NCBI GenBank assembly: GCA_017512485.1
Contig: JAFWGE010000033.1
Location: 1 to 54,778 of the forward strand
Length of the DNA: 54,778 nt
Source of the DNA: Oscillospiraceae bacterium
GTDB taxonomy: Bacteria > Bacillota > Clostridia > Oscillospirales > Oscillospiraceae
Reading direction: 5' to 3'
Both the position numbers and the translations under genes were made by a program. This document shows positions 43,062 to 51,969 of this stretch, one piece after another (the first letter of the stretch is position 1; the number at the start of each line of letters is the position of its first letter). The notes beneath the pieces were generated by a model, which saw nothing but the letters and a program-made list of their open reading frames with translations, was not told the origin of the DNA and searched no databases.

Positions 43062-43188
43062 AAAAAAAGAGACCTTACCGACACGGTAAAAGTCTCGTTG
43101 AAACCGGTTTGATCTCCGCGCCTCCGGGCTGCATACGCAGCCGTCCTGACGAAAGCGCGCCCCCTTTTGGGGTACTACTCCCTTTTGC
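43062..43188 (-). promoter_or_regulatory. yybP-ykoY-type (Mn2+) riboswitch with intrinsic terminator
   Basis: The minus-strand leader begins with AAAAGGGAGTAG (43175-43186), the conserved 5' loop of this class. A GGCTGC-GCAGCC hairpin lies in the middle (near 43127-43142), then CAACGAGACTTTTACCG (3' loop and switching strand). A terminator hairpin (43069-43096) with seven T (43062-43068) ends it. P1 can form from 5' AAAAG and 3' CUUUU; the Bacillus version as I recall it is AAAGG/CCUUU, so the change is compensated. The 3' P1 strand is shared with the terminator stem, giving the known on/off choice. Assignment is from recall of the class, not a covariance search. Confidence 0.8.
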
Positions 43189-43194
43189 GGAAAT

Positions 43195-43223
43195 AATATA
43201 ACATATCTTTGCGGCTGTGTCAA
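43195..43223 (-). promoter_or_regulatory. Sigma-A promoter of the riboswitch-SPFH transcript
   Basis: Minus strand TTGACA (43218-43223), 17 nt, TATATT (43195-43200) with TG at the extended position. The predicted start near 43188 falls exactly at the beginning of the riboswitch, which supports both calls. Confidence 0.85.
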
Positions 43224-43281
43224 CAAAAATCGTATAAGCCTCCAATACGCAGGGGCAGGGCCTGTATTTTTGCCGGCGGCA

Positions 43282-43310
43282 TTGAAAAAAACCGATGATT
43301 ATTATATATT
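43282..43310 (+). promoter_or_regulatory. Promoter of the DUF3237 gene
   Basis: TTGAAA (43282-43287), 17 nt, TATATT (43305-43310), 80 nt before ATG 43390; divergent from the riboswitch promoter. Confidence 0.65.
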
Positions 43311-43389
43311 GTCTGCAGACCCAAATAATGCCTGCCGGCTCTTCTGCAGCCGGGGCAGGGAACTGCTCGTGAAGAAAGGAGTTATAAAA

Positions 43390-43863
43390 ATGGTCCCCTA
43401 TCTTGAAAAAGCATTCGAGATCCGCGCCACGGTAGGCAAGCCTACGTTTATAGGACAGGACGGAGTGTCGGGCAGGAGACAGCTTATAGCCATAACCGGG
43501 GGAGAGATAATCGGTTTTGCCCTGCCGTATAACGGCGAGGTGCTTCCGGACGGAGTCGACAGCCAGGTCGTACGTCCAAATGGCAGGGCGGAGCTGGCCG
43601 CCAGATACGGTGTGCGCCTCAATGACGGCAGAAGCTTCTATATTCAGAATGACGGTATCCGCACCGTGCCGCCTGAATACGTGGATACGGTGCTCTCAGG
43701 GAACATTGCCCCCGCGGAAGTTTATTATTGTGTCACGAAACCGGAATTTGAGATATACGATGAAAGCCTCAGTGATCTTAAGGATAAGCTGTTCGTCGTT
43801 TACGCCACGAGGTTTCCCGATTCCATACTTCTCGAGTATTATATGGTACTTGTAAAGCAGTGA
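43390..43863 (+). CDS. DUF3237 (UPF0311-like) protein
   Basis: A 157-residue beta-barrel-type protein of the DUF3237 family. It opens with an EIRATVGKPTFIGQDGVSGRRQLIAITGG strand pair. Further on are RPNGRAELAARYGVRLNDGRSFYIQNDG and a C-terminal FVVYATRFPDSILLEYYMV. AAAGGAG lies 8 nt before ATG 43390; the frame is open for 40 more codons upstream, through the promoter. The family has no firm biochemical role. A zinc-ribbon membrane protein gene follows 45 nt downstream and may be co-transcribed. Confidence 0.85.
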   Translation: MVPYLEKAFEIRATVGKPTFIGQDGVSGRRQLIAITGGEIIGFALPYNGEVLPDGVDSQVVRPNGRAELAARYGVRLNDGRSFYIQNDGIRTVPPEYVDTVLSGNIAPAEVYYCVTKPEFEIYDESLSDLKDKLFVVYATRFPDSILLEYYMVLVKQ

Positions 43864-43908
43864 CCGTCGGCAGGCGGGCAATGCCTCACAGGGAGGAGAC
43901 GGAAGCAT

Positions 43909-45582
43909 ATGAATCCTGAAAGGACACCCCTGCGGATATACTGCAGAAACTGCGGGAGCCCTGCCGGTTTCGATATAATAAACCAGACTTACAGATGTCC
44001 CAGCTGCGGCGAGTTCACAGGCATACAGGAGGTCAAAGAAGACGTATATCAGTGGAGAGCGCTGAACAGGGACAGGCAGCTGCCGGAAAACGCGCCCGCG
44101 CGGGAGGAAGAACTCTCGTGCCCTTCATGCGGAGCGCTCGTCTCTTTTGCCGAGGGTGAGGCCTCGGAGACCTGCGATTTCTGCGGCAGCAGGCTCGTGC
44201 GTGCCGAATTGTCTTCAAATACACAGATCCCGGACATGATCATACCATTCTTCATCACCCGGGAAGAGGCAAGAGACAGGCTCCTCCAGTGGGGAAAGGC
44301 ACACGGGAACACTCCGGAAGGTGCGGGGGTAGTATCAAATATCGACAGGATCAAAGGGTACTATCTGCCTTACAGACTGGTCCGCGGGCCGGTTTACGGC
44401 AGGGTGATCCGCGACGGAAACAAACGCGCGTACGAGTGCGCGGGATATCTCGAAGGCTCGGCAGTAAGTACCGCAGCCCAGCCGGACAACGACGTCCTGG
44501 ACGAGGTGGAGCCATTTGACTGGTCCGCGGCGAGGCCGTTCGAGTACGGATATATAGCCGGGCACAGCGTCAGACTGCCGAATATGTCCGACTTAAACGT
44601 CGAAAGGCTTGCGCGCTCCGAGGCGGAAAAGGATTTCCTCCCGGAGATAGAACGGGTCCTGCAGACCACGGGCGTCGGCGTGGACGTACAGGCCGGAGAA
44701 CTCAGCAATATATCAGTCCTGCTGCCCATATATTTTATCAAAGCAGACAAGCTTACCGCGGTCTTGAACGGACAGACCGGGCGCATAGCTGTTTCCGGGG
44801 GAAGGAGAAGGAAGTCGTTCCCGTGGATGATAGAACCGCTTATATATACGATCCTCGCCACCCTGGCCTTGTGGATATTGAGCGGCTTTTCCATGGAGAT
44901 GCTGTTTTACGGAGGAATGGTCGCGGCGTGCATAATGTTCTCAGTCATGGGAGACGGAAGGACTTCCCTCATCAGGGCGATCACACTGAGGACAAAGGCA
45001 GCCAGAGCCGCCAGACAGGACGGGGAACTTCATATCCTGGAGGCCGACGATATCCTCAAAAACCCCTGGGACAACACCCCTGTGTTTTATGAGAAGGACG
45101 AAGACGGCAGGATCGTGCCGGTACGGATAAAGTTCTATACATTGGGAAGATGGCTCAGGATGCTCATAAACATATTTATTGTCATATTCCTGCCGGGGAT
45201 AATCGCAGCCGGTATCAGACTCATGGAGATGAGCCCCGGGGAAAGCTTCGCAGACGGGTTCAGGATGGAATACGGGGCGGCGTGGTACACAGTCGGGGTG
45301 TTTATCGCACTGCTGTATCTGATAAAAGGAATGCGACGGGATGTATACGACCACCCGTATCTGTACGAAATACTGCCTGACGGAGGAAAACGCCTTATGG
45401 GCAGCCGTCTGGACAGGAAAGTCAGCATCCTGTCGATGTTCGGAATCGGGCAAAGAGACAGCAACGGTAAACGGGTCACGATATTCAGAATGCTTAAAAG
45501 CATTGGATTCGGCAGCGGGGCTTTCCTGGTTATAACTGTCCTTGGGCTGCTGTTCGGCAGCGTGGCCGCCATCCTCAGCTGA
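43909..45582 (+). CDS. Membrane protein with two N-terminal zinc ribbons
   Basis: A 557-residue protein with two cytoplasmic-type zinc ribbons at the N-terminus: C12-C15-C30-C33 and C71-C74-C89-C92. A soluble middle domain (about 110-295) is rich in charged and aromatic residues. Membrane segments follow at about 305-345, 417-437, 459-473 and 534-557. GGGAGG precedes ATG 43909. I recognise the zinc-ribbon type, similar to membrane proteins often found near SPFH genes, but not a function. It ends at a strong shared terminator. Confidence 0.8.
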   Translation: MNPERTPLRIYCRNCGSPAGFDIINQTYRCPSCGEFTGIQEVKEDVYQWRALNRDRQLPENAPAREEELSCPSCGALVSFAEGEASETCDFCGSRLVRAELSSNTQIPDMIIPFFITREEARDRLLQWGKAHGNTPEGAGVVSNIDRIKGYYLPYRLVRGPVYGRVIRDGNKRAYECAGYLEGSAVSTAAQPDNDVLDEVEPFDWSAARPFEYGYIAGHSVRLPNMSDLNVERLARSEAEKDFLPEIERVLQTTGVGVDVQAGELSNISVLLPIYFIKADKLTAVLNGQTGRIAVSGGRRRKSFPWMIEPLIYTILATLALWILSGFSMEMLFYGGMVAACIMFSVMGDGRTSLIRAITLRTKAARAARQDGELHILEADDILKNPWDNTPVFYEKDEDGRIVPVRIKFYTLGRWLRMLINIFIVIFLPGIIAAGIRLMEMSPGESFADGFRMEYGAAWYTVGVFIALLYLIKGMRRDVYDHPYLYEILPDGGKRLMGSRLDRKVSILSMFGIGQRDSNGKRVTIFRMLKSIGFGSGAFLVITVLGLLFGSVAAILS

Positions 45583-45596
45583 AACGGGAGTATAAG

Positions 45597-45629
45597 TGAC
45601 TGCCCGGGCTTTTGCCCGGGCAGTCATTT
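45597..45629. terminator. Bidirectional intrinsic terminator
   Basis: Perfect 13-bp stem TGACTGCCCGGGC (45597-45609) with GCCCGGGCAGTCA (45614-45626) and TTT after it. It separates the zinc-ribbon gene (plus) from the secreted protein gene (minus). Confidence 0.9.
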
Positions 45630-45643
45630 CTGAACGCGTTGGG

Positions 45644-47314
45644 TCACTGCGTTATATAACCTGTGATATTGTTATATATCATCCAATAGAGCTTATGCGA
45701 TACCAGGTCCTGCAGGACCGGGTCCTCGCTGCCGGTGTGTTTTTCAACGGCCCTTTGCAGCTTGACCATATCGTCATAAGTGAGATATGGGTAGTCGGTA
45801 CCGTATGCGGTGCCCTCGTACCATGCGTAGTTGAGGTTGCCGTAAGGGCCGGATTTCCAGAAATCGGCTTCTGCATCTATCCCGCGAATAAGGGAAAGCG
45901 CAATGTCATACAGCAAAGTCCGGTTAGTCAGATCGTACAGGTTGAAAGCCATCAGGGCCTGGGCACACTGGTGGTTCAGGGAGGTGTGGGTAGTTTTGCA
46001 CCCATCGGGATGCCAGTAGTCCGGGAGAAGTATACCGTCGCCCCTGATAATGCCTTTAGTGAGCACGTACGCCTCAAAGAAATCCGCGAACCGCGTCACG
46101 GTAGGAACAAGATATCCGGCCTCCAGCCGGTCTATTGCCCCTGTCATGGCGATGATGAGGTCGGCGTTGAAGCGGGTGTCGAAAAAACCCATCCCGATCC
46201 CGTATTCTTCCAGCAGCCACGTGCTTCCTGCGGGCGTGGGGAAGAACCCCATATCGTTCTGCTGGAAGCACATGATGTCCAGCATGGGCAGAACAAAGAG
46301 CTTTGACGCCCTGTAAATCTCCAAAGTGGATACGAACTTAGATACTATATAAGCCGCCGGGAGGCTGAAATAGCTGTTCGGAACAGCAGGATAGTAATTC
46401 TCGGGGGAGACGTAGAAATACCCGTCGTACGTCCAGCGGCTGTTGCCTGTAAACAGGAAGCCTGCCCAGTCGCTCTCCGCGTTATCCATGCTCCAGTCTA
46501 TGAGCCGCCTGTCTGAGACCAGGTACATGTACTCAAGGTTTGACCCGGCCGGTGCATAACGGCAGCATATATTCAGCGTCCAGCCGTCTTCATCCTTTTG
46601 GACTGTCAGCCGCCCCAGACATTTGGGAAGGTATTCCAGAACACCCTCCCTGTCCGCGTATGCCGCAGGCAGACAGATTATCATGTGCTGCCTGTTGGTG
46701 CTGATAAAGTACATGCCGTAGTCCAGAACGGTGTCCTCAAGGGGAACTGTACTCCACTGCGAGCCGTCATAATACCTGACGGTACCGTCTTCCCCGTCAA
46801 GATGAAGGCTTTCAAGCATGATTACAGGGCGGGGCGTATCAGAGACGCAAAGTCGTACGCAAGAGAAACGGTCTCCACCGGGATATTCGTAATCGCGCCT
46901 GAGATATGTGCCCTCAGCGCTTTCTGCCGACGATTCGCGGGCTTTTATCTCACCCAGCGCCGATTGGAGCAAGCGCTGTGAAACTTCGGCGCTGTCAGAA
47001 GCGGTACCCTCTGCCGTGTCCGGAATATCCTCAGGCGGGGGGGAGGGATCAGCAGGGTGCGTCGGGGATGCTTCAACAGCCGCAGAAGGCGTGGGAGCAG
47101 CCGCCCTCGTGGGTTCCGCAGACGCTTCCGCCGGAGACGCCGCAGGCACCGCCGTGCGTGGGCCGCTGTTGGGCGCGGATGACGAGATGGCAGCCGACGG
47201 ACGGGCTGTTTCTTCACTGCAGCCTGAGGGGACGTATAATGAGCGGATTACAGTTATAAGACAGGCAGTGCACACCAGAAGGGCCGCAACAGGTATCCAC
47301 AGCCTGCGCATCAT
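45644..47314 (-). CDS. Secreted or membrane-anchored protein of unknown function
   Basis: A 556-residue protein. A signal anchor (about 4-27) is followed by an Ala/Pro/Ser/Glu-rich linker (about 32-105), then a folded domain of about 430 residues. The last 250 residues are helix-rich with many Trp/Tyr and Gly turns (YGIGMGFFDTRFNADLIIAMTGAIDR, DGILLPDYWHPDG, YGNLNYAWYEGTAYGTDY), which recalls alpha/alpha-toroid sugar enzymes such as glucuronyl epimerases. That likeness is only impressionistic. It starts 3 nt after the ddh stop with a poor ribosome site, so it may be translated by coupling to ddh. Confidence 0.7.
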   Translation of the reverse strand: MMRRLWIPVAALLVCTACLITVIRSLYVPSGCSEETARPSAAISSSAPNSGPRTAVPAASPAEASAEPTRAAAPTPSAAVEASPTHPADPSPPPEDIPDTAEGTASDSAEVSQRLLQSALGEIKARESSAESAEGTYLRRDYEYPGGDRFSCVRLCVSDTPRPVIMLESLHLDGEDGTVRYYDGSQWSTVPLEDTVLDYGMYFISTNRQHMIICLPAAYADREGVLEYLPKCLGRLTVQKDEDGWTLNICCRYAPAGSNLEYMYLVSDRRLIDWSMDNAESDWAGFLFTGNSRWTYDGYFYVSPENYYPAVPNSYFSLPAAYIVSKFVSTLEIYRASKLFVLPMLDIMCFQQNDMGFFPTPAGSTWLLEEYGIGMGFFDTRFNADLIIAMTGAIDRLEAGYLVPTVTRFADFFEAYVLTKGIIRGDGILLPDYWHPDGCKTTHTSLNHQCAQALMAFNLYDLTNRTLLYDIALSLIRGIDAEADFWKSGPYGNLNYAWYEGTAYGTDYPYLTYDDMVKLQRAVEKHTGSEDPVLQDLVSHKLYWMIYNNITGYITQ

Positions 47315-47317
47315 CTT

Positions 47318-48307
47318 TTACAGCAGCTCATGTCTGAGCTGTTCGGGGGTGAGGGGGCTGAGGAGGGCGGGAGGTATGTCAAATACGGTTTTGCATCCGT
47401 ATTGGCCCTGTGATGACAGCCTGTAAACCGCACGGGCGAAGGCGACCAGAACGAGGGATGTGAATTCCGGGTTGGAATCCAGTTTGAGGCTGTACTCGAT
47501 GGAGCTGGTATGCTCTCCGTTCGCTCCGTTTTTGCCGCTCCGGATCACGAAACCACCGTGGGGGAGCCCCCGGTGCTTTTCATTGAGCTCTTCCTGTGAA
47601 ATGAAGTTGACGGTGGTGTCATAATCGGCAAAATAGTTTGGCATGGAGACGATTTTCTCCCGGATAGCTTCCCGATCCGATCCTTCGGCCGCAACTACCC
47701 AGCATTCGCGGGTGTGCATCTGACGTGCAGAAAACTCCTCAACAGAGCCTTCCCTGGCAGCTTTTACGGCTTCATCTACGGGCACTGTGTATTGGCGCGC
47801 GTCGAGAACGCCGTCAATGCGCCTTATGGCGTCGGAGTGTCCCTGGCTGACGCCGCGTCCCCAGAACGTATACGTCTTGCCTGAGGGAAGGACTGCAGAC
47901 GAATACAGCCTGGCGAGGGAGAACATGCCGGGGTCCCAACCGGCGCTGATCAGGGCGGTGTGGCCGCCTTTCAGACAGGCGGCGTCCACGGCGGCAAAGT
48001 GTTCAGGTATATGGGCGTGGGTATCGAAACTGTCGACTACGTTGAAAAACTCGGCGTACTTCGGCGTCTGTACTGGCAGATCCGTGGAGCTGCCACCGCA
48101 CAGGATCAGTACGTCCGTCTTGTCGGCAAACTCCGGAGCCATGTCGGCAGGCACCACTTTGATCCCGTCAGTAAGGGGCTTTATGGACGACGGGTCTCTG
48201 CGGGTGAATATGAAGCTGAGGGCCATGTCGTCATTTTGGGACAAGGCGCACTCAACGCCGCGGCCGAGGTTGCCGTATCCCATGATGCCGATCTTTATTT
48301 TTTCCAT
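47318..48307 (-). CDS. ddh: meso-Diaminopimelate dehydrogenase
   Basis: A 329-residue NADPH-dependent enzyme that makes meso-diaminopimelate from tetrahydrodipicolinate in one step (lysine and peptidoglycan synthesis). Rossmann motif GIMGYGNLGRG at residues 8-18; substrate-site pieces are LCGGSSTDLPVQ, VDSFDTHAHIP, SAGWDPGMFSL and WGRGVSQGHSDA. Length matches the family (about 326). The start ATG 48307 has AAAGGAGA about 11 nt upstream, a slightly long spacing. The organism therefore has the dehydrogenase route to DAP. Confidence 0.95.
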   Translation of the reverse strand: MEKIKIGIMGYGNLGRGVECALSQNDDMALSFIFTRRDPSSIKPLTDGIKVVPADMAPEFADKTDVLILCGGSSTDLPVQTPKYAEFFNVVDSFDTHAHIPEHFAAVDAACLKGGHTALISAGWDPGMFSLARLYSSAVLPSGKTYTFWGRGVSQGHSDAIRRIDGVLDARQYTVPVDEAVKAAREGSVEEFSARQMHTRECWVVAAEGSDREAIREKIVSMPNYFADYDTTVNFISQEELNEKHRGLPHGGFVIRSGKNGANGEHTSSIEYSLKLDSNPEFTSLVLVAFARAVYRLSSQGQYGCKTVFDIPPALLSPLTPEQLRHELL

Positions 48308-48384
48308 ACAACAAACATCTCCTTTTGCGCAATGGGTGCGGTTTAAAGCCAATTATACGTCCTGTGCCGACGGCGTGCCGCAGG

Positions 48385-49671
48385 TCAGGACAGGATCTCA
48401 CCGGTAAGGGTCATTCCGTCGGAACCGGTGATCCTGGTGGGACATACCGTCCCATGTACCTCTCCCGGAGCCATGATAAGGGTGTAATTTGGGGCGTGGC
48501 CGCGGCTGAAGCCCCCATCAGGGGCCTCGAAGAGCACCGGCAGCACCTTTCCGACCTGCTGTGACAGGTAGTCCGCCCGCATTTCCTCCGCGGCAGCGGA
48601 AGCGGCGGATGCTCTTTCCTCCCTTACGCGGATCGGGACGCGGTCTCCCATGGCCGCAGCCTTGGTCCCCCGACGCTCGGAATACGGGAATACGTGCATA
48701 GCGGAGAATCTGCAGCGGCGGATAAATTCCATGGTGAGGGAAAACTCGCCATCACTCTCGCCCGGGAAACCGGTTATCAGGTCAGTGGTTATGGCGCAGC
48801 CGGGGAAGTACTCCCTAAGCAGTTCCACAGAACGGAAAAAACGTTCGGTGCCGTATTTCCTTCCCATACGGCGCAGGGTATCATCACAGCCGCTCTGAAG
48901 AGACAGGTGGAAATGATCGCACAGGTTGGAGCAACGGGACAGCACTTCACAGAATTCCCGGTCCACGACCCTGGGCTCAAGGGAACCGAGACGGATCCGT
49001 ACGTTGCCGGCTGCGGTACAGACTGCCGAGAACAGCTCCGCGGGGGACGTCTTCTCCGGGAGGTCACGGCCGTATGAGGCTATCTCAATACCTGTAATAA
49101 CGATCTCCTTGTAACCTGACGCGCACAGCTGACGCGTCTGCTCAGCGGCCTGGGGCAACGGAAGCGAACGTACGGGTCCACGGGCGTAAGGGATCACACA
49201 GTACGTACAGAAGTTGGTACATCCGTCTTCCACTTTAAGAAGTGCCCGTGTACGCCCGTCCACGCCTCCCGGGGGGAGAAGCTCAAATCCTTTGCGTTTT
49301 AAGGGTTCATCCAGTACGCGCCCGGTAGTCCGGTCCTCCACAGCCCGTTCCAGACCGGATATAAAACCGCCACGGTCGGAACTGCCGCCGATGAGGTCTG
49401 CGCCCAGAGATTCAACGGCGTCCGGTTCCAGCTGGCTGTAGCAGCCGCATACGGCTATGACAGCTTCAGGCCCCATTTTTCTGGCCCTTCTGACGGCGTT
49501 CCTGGATTTTTTGTCCCCAGTGGAGGTCACTGAGCAGGTGTTAATTATATACGCATCGGCTCCCGGGGCGAAGGGCACTATAGTATGGCCGCGCTCCCGG
49601 AGCAAGGTCTGCATGGCCTGGGTCTCGTATTGGTTGACCTTGCATCCAAGCGTAATAAATGCCGCTTTCAT
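48385..49671 (-). CDS. mtaB: tRNA t6A37 methylthiotransferase MtaB
   Basis: A 428-residue radical SAM methylthiotransferase that converts t6A to ms2t6A at position 37 of tRNAs. N-terminal UPF0004 domain: FITLGCKVNQYETQ, INTCSVT and VCGCYSQ carry the three Cys of the auxiliary cluster. The radical SAM motif is CTNFCTYC (C-x3-C-x2-C, near residue 152). A C-terminal TRAM-like region ends the protein. The combination GCKVNQYE and length identify MtaB (YqeV) rather than MiaB or RimO. The ddh gene lies 77 nt downstream on the same strand. Confidence 0.94.
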   Translation of the reverse strand: MKAAFITLGCKVNQYETQAMQTLLRERGHTIVPFAPGADAYIINTCSVTSTGDKKSRNAVRRARKMGPEAVIAVCGCYSQLEPDAVESLGADLIGGSSDRGGFISGLERAVEDRTTGRVLDEPLKRKGFELLPPGGVDGRTRALLKVEDGCTNFCTYCVIPYARGPVRSLPLPQAAEQTRQLCASGYKEIVITGIEIASYGRDLPEKTSPAELFSAVCTAAGNVRIRLGSLEPRVVDREFCEVLSRCSNLCDHFHLSLQSGCDDTLRRMGRKYGTERFFRSVELLREYFPGCAITTDLITGFPGESDGEFSLTMEFIRRCRFSAMHVFPYSERRGTKAAAMGDRVPIRVREERASAASAAAEEMRADYLSQQVGKVLPVLFEAPDGGFSRGHAPNYTLIMAPGEVHGTVCPTRITGSDGMTLTGEILS

Positions 49672-49732
49672 GAAATTTAGAGCCTCTCTTGTACAGAATG
49701 GATCGTAATGATAAAATCAGTCAGTACGGAGC

Positions 49733-49837
49733 GTGACCGATCCCAAACAGAAAAACTGATTTATTATATACGATATATATCCGAATGTCAAAAATATCAA
49801 TTATACGTGCGATACGGAGAGATTCGGAAACGGTCAC
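49733..49837. repeat. Nested inverted repeats between mtaB and pgi
   Basis: GTGACCG (49733-49739) pairs with CGGTCAC (49831-49837), and inside it CCGAAT (49781-49786) pairs with ATTCGG (49822-49827). The enclosed DNA is very AT-rich and probably contains the promoters of the divergent mtaB and pgi genes, though I cannot fix a good -35/-10 pair. The 246-nt gap shows no other feature. Confidence 0.4.
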
Positions 49838-49917
49838 TTATGTGGGTGCCGCCGCACAAACACGAAGAAGCCCGGCGCCGCGGAGACATAATGGAATACT
49901 AAAAAGGAAGTGATCTT

Positions 49918-51162
49918 GTGAAGCTGGATACCGCAGGAACAGGTGCGGGTCTGCCTGCTGAAGGCGACCTGAAGAAGGCTGCCGCCGCATGGGAGAAGCT
50001 TATGGGGGGCGGTGGGATGACGGGATGGCTGGAGCTGCCCCGGCGGATGAAAGACAGCGAAGCGGACATAAGCGCGGCCGCTGCTGAGATAATGGACAGC
50101 TCCCGCGCTCTGGTAGTTATCGGTATAGGCGGGTCGTATCTGGGGGCAAGGGCTGCCGCGGAGGCGCTGGATGCCCAAGGCGCGGAGCTTATCTACGTTG
50201 GCAAGGATATGAGCCCCCGGACTTACCGCGACGCCGCAAGGCAGCTTGAGGATAAGGATTTCTCCGTTGCGGTCATCTCAAAATCCGGGACTACGGTGGA
50301 GAGCGCCATAGCCCTCAGAGTGTTCAGGCAGCTCCTGGATAAAAAATACGGGCCTTCCGCCGGAAAAAGGATTTATGCCGTTACAGACCCGGAAAAAGGA
50401 GCCCTTCGAAGGATGGCAAGGGAAAACGGATGGAAAAGCTTTCCTATACCACCTGACGTGGGCGGGAGATATTCTGTCCTGAGCGCCGTGGGGCTGCTGC
50501 CAATGGCTGCCGCGGGCATAGACATACACTCTGTCCTGGATGGTGCCCGGGACGCGATGGAAGAATACTCTGACGGAAATCCGGAAAACCCGGTGTGGCA
50601 GTATGCCGCTGTAAGGAACGCGCTGTATTCCGCCGGGAAGAAAACAGAACTGTTTTCGGCTTACGAGCCGTCGCTCGGCTATTTCCTGGAATGGCTAAAA
50701 CAGCTCTTCGGCGAATCTGAGGGGAAGGAGGGAAAAGGAATATTCCCGGCCTCAGCGGTATTCACCACCGATCTGCACTCCATGGGACAGTACATACAGC
50801 AGGGGGAGAGAAATCTTATGCAGACGGTCATCTATGCCGAAGATGTGCTCTGCGATATGGAGATCCCCTACGACGAAGAGGACGCGGACGGGCTTAACTA
50901 CCTGACCGGCAAAAAACTTTCCTGGGTGAGGCGGAAGGCGTTTGAAGGTACATTGCAGGCACACGTCGCCGGCGGGGTGCCGGTGAATGTTATAGAGGTC
51001 CCTGAGCTGTGCGGGGAAGAACTGGGCAGGCTGTTCTGCTTTTTCCAGCTTGCCTGCGGACTGTCCGGGCACATGCTTGGGGTAGATCCTTTCAACCAGC
51101 CCGGGGTCGAGGAGTATAAGAGCAGGATGTTCAGCCTTCTGGGGAGACCGGGATATGTTTAA
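49918..51162 (+). CDS. pgi: Glucose-6-phosphate isomerase
   Basis: A 414-residue PGI, a glycolytic enzyme converting glucose-6-phosphate and fructose-6-phosphate. SIS-fold motifs: VVIGIGGSYLGARA (near 66-79), ISKSGTTVES (near 120), VGGRYSVLSAVGLLP (near 180), TDLHSMGQYIQQGERN (near 281), and the C-terminal FNQPGVEEYK with the active-site Lys. It is about 30 residues shorter than usual Firmicute PGI, mainly at the N-terminus. GTG 49918 has AAGGAAG at good spacing. Confidence 0.94.
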   Translation: MKLDTAGTGAGLPAEGDLKKAAAAWEKLMGGGGMTGWLELPRRMKDSEADISAAAAEIMDSSRALVVIGIGGSYLGARAAAEALDAQGAELIYVGKDMSPRTYRDAARQLEDKDFSVAVISKSGTTVESAIALRVFRQLLDKKYGPSAGKRIYAVTDPEKGALRRMARENGWKSFPIPPDVGGRYSVLSAVGLLPMAAAGIDIHSVLDGARDAMEEYSDGNPENPVWQYAAVRNALYSAGKKTELFSAYEPSLGYFLEWLKQLFGESEGKEGKGIFPASAVFTTDLHSMGQYIQQGERNLMQTVIYAEDVLCDMEIPYDEEDADGLNYLTGKKLSWVRRKAFEGTLQAHVAGGVPVNVIEVPELCGEELGRLFCFFQLACGLSGHMLGVDPFNQPGVEEYKSRMFSLLGRPGYV

Positions 51163-51241
51163 GCTAATGCCTATTACTATTGTGTGATAGCTAATAGCGG
51201 CGACGGTAAAATAGCATTTATCACAAAAAAGATAAAACCAG

Positions 51242-51270
51242 TTGCCTGTAGGTCCGGTATGTGGTACTAT
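51242..51270 (+). promoter_or_regulatory. Promoter of the small P-loop protein
   Basis: TTGCCT (51242-51247), 17 nt, TACTAT (51265-51270), 59 nt before TTG 51329. A bulged inverted repeat (TGTGATA/TATCACA near 51181-51232) lies just upstream, without a T run. Confidence 0.55.
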
Positions 51271-51328
51271 TGAATCAGGCAGACAGCCATACAACCAATC
51301 AGAAAAATGAGTCAGGGAGGTAACTGTA

Positions 51329-51754
51329 TTGGTAAAGGTAATAATGGGTATCAAAGGTACCGGCAAGACGAAGCATCTTGCACAGCTGGTCAACGAAGCG
51401 GCGGCGGACGAGCGCGAAGGCGTTGTATGCATTGAACACGGCCCAAACATGATGTTTGAGATAAATTACAGGGCCAGGCTGGTAAACGCCATGGAGTACG
51501 ATATCCATAGGGCGGTATTCCTCAAGGGCTTCATTAGCGGTCTCGTGGCCGGCAATTACGATATCTCGCATATTTTCATCGACAGCCTTTACAAGATCGC
51601 GTCCGAACTGGAAGTGAAGGACGGGGACTACAGCAAGGTAGAGGAATTCCTGGACTGGCTGGAAGAGTTCAGCGGAGCCCACGGCGTAAAGTTTACCCTG
51701 ACGATAAGCGACCGTGTGGAAAACGCTACAGACGGCATCAAAAAATACTTCTGA
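51329..51754 (+). CDS. Small P-loop NTPase-like protein
   Basis: A 141-residue protein starting at TTG with GGGAGG 8 nt upstream. The N-terminus VKVIMGIKGTGKTKHLAQLV is a Walker A loop. IFIDSLYKIAS could serve as the Walker B strand. No further domain is seen, so it is about the smallest size for a P-loop ATPase. Function unknown. A weak GC hairpin lies at 51817-51846, after the gene. Confidence 0.75.
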   Translation: MVKVIMGIKGTGKTKHLAQLVNEAAADEREGVVCIEHGPNMMFEINYRARLVNAMEYDIHRAVFLKGFISGLVAGNYDISHIFIDSLYKIASELEVKDGDYSKVEEFLDWLEEFSGAHGVKFTLTISDRVENATDGIKKYF

Positions 51755-51969
51755 CCGGGTTTAAACGGGTACCGAAATATAATCTGCGAAATACAAAAAT
51801 ACAAATTCAGTTTTGGACACGGTCCGTCCGTCAGGGCGGGCCGTGTTCGGGACAAAGGCGTTTTACAGGTCCGCAGGCAGAACTGCCGCAGGATACGTGT
51901 TTCCTGACGGCGCTTCGCCTGCGGTTTTGCAGTTTGCTGCCTGTAAGATAAGGGGAGGTGTGGATCGAA

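Noticed and set aside
51181..51232. Bulged inverted repeat after pgi as a terminator
   Set aside because: It is followed by A residues, not T, on the plus strand, and no minus-strand gene ends here.
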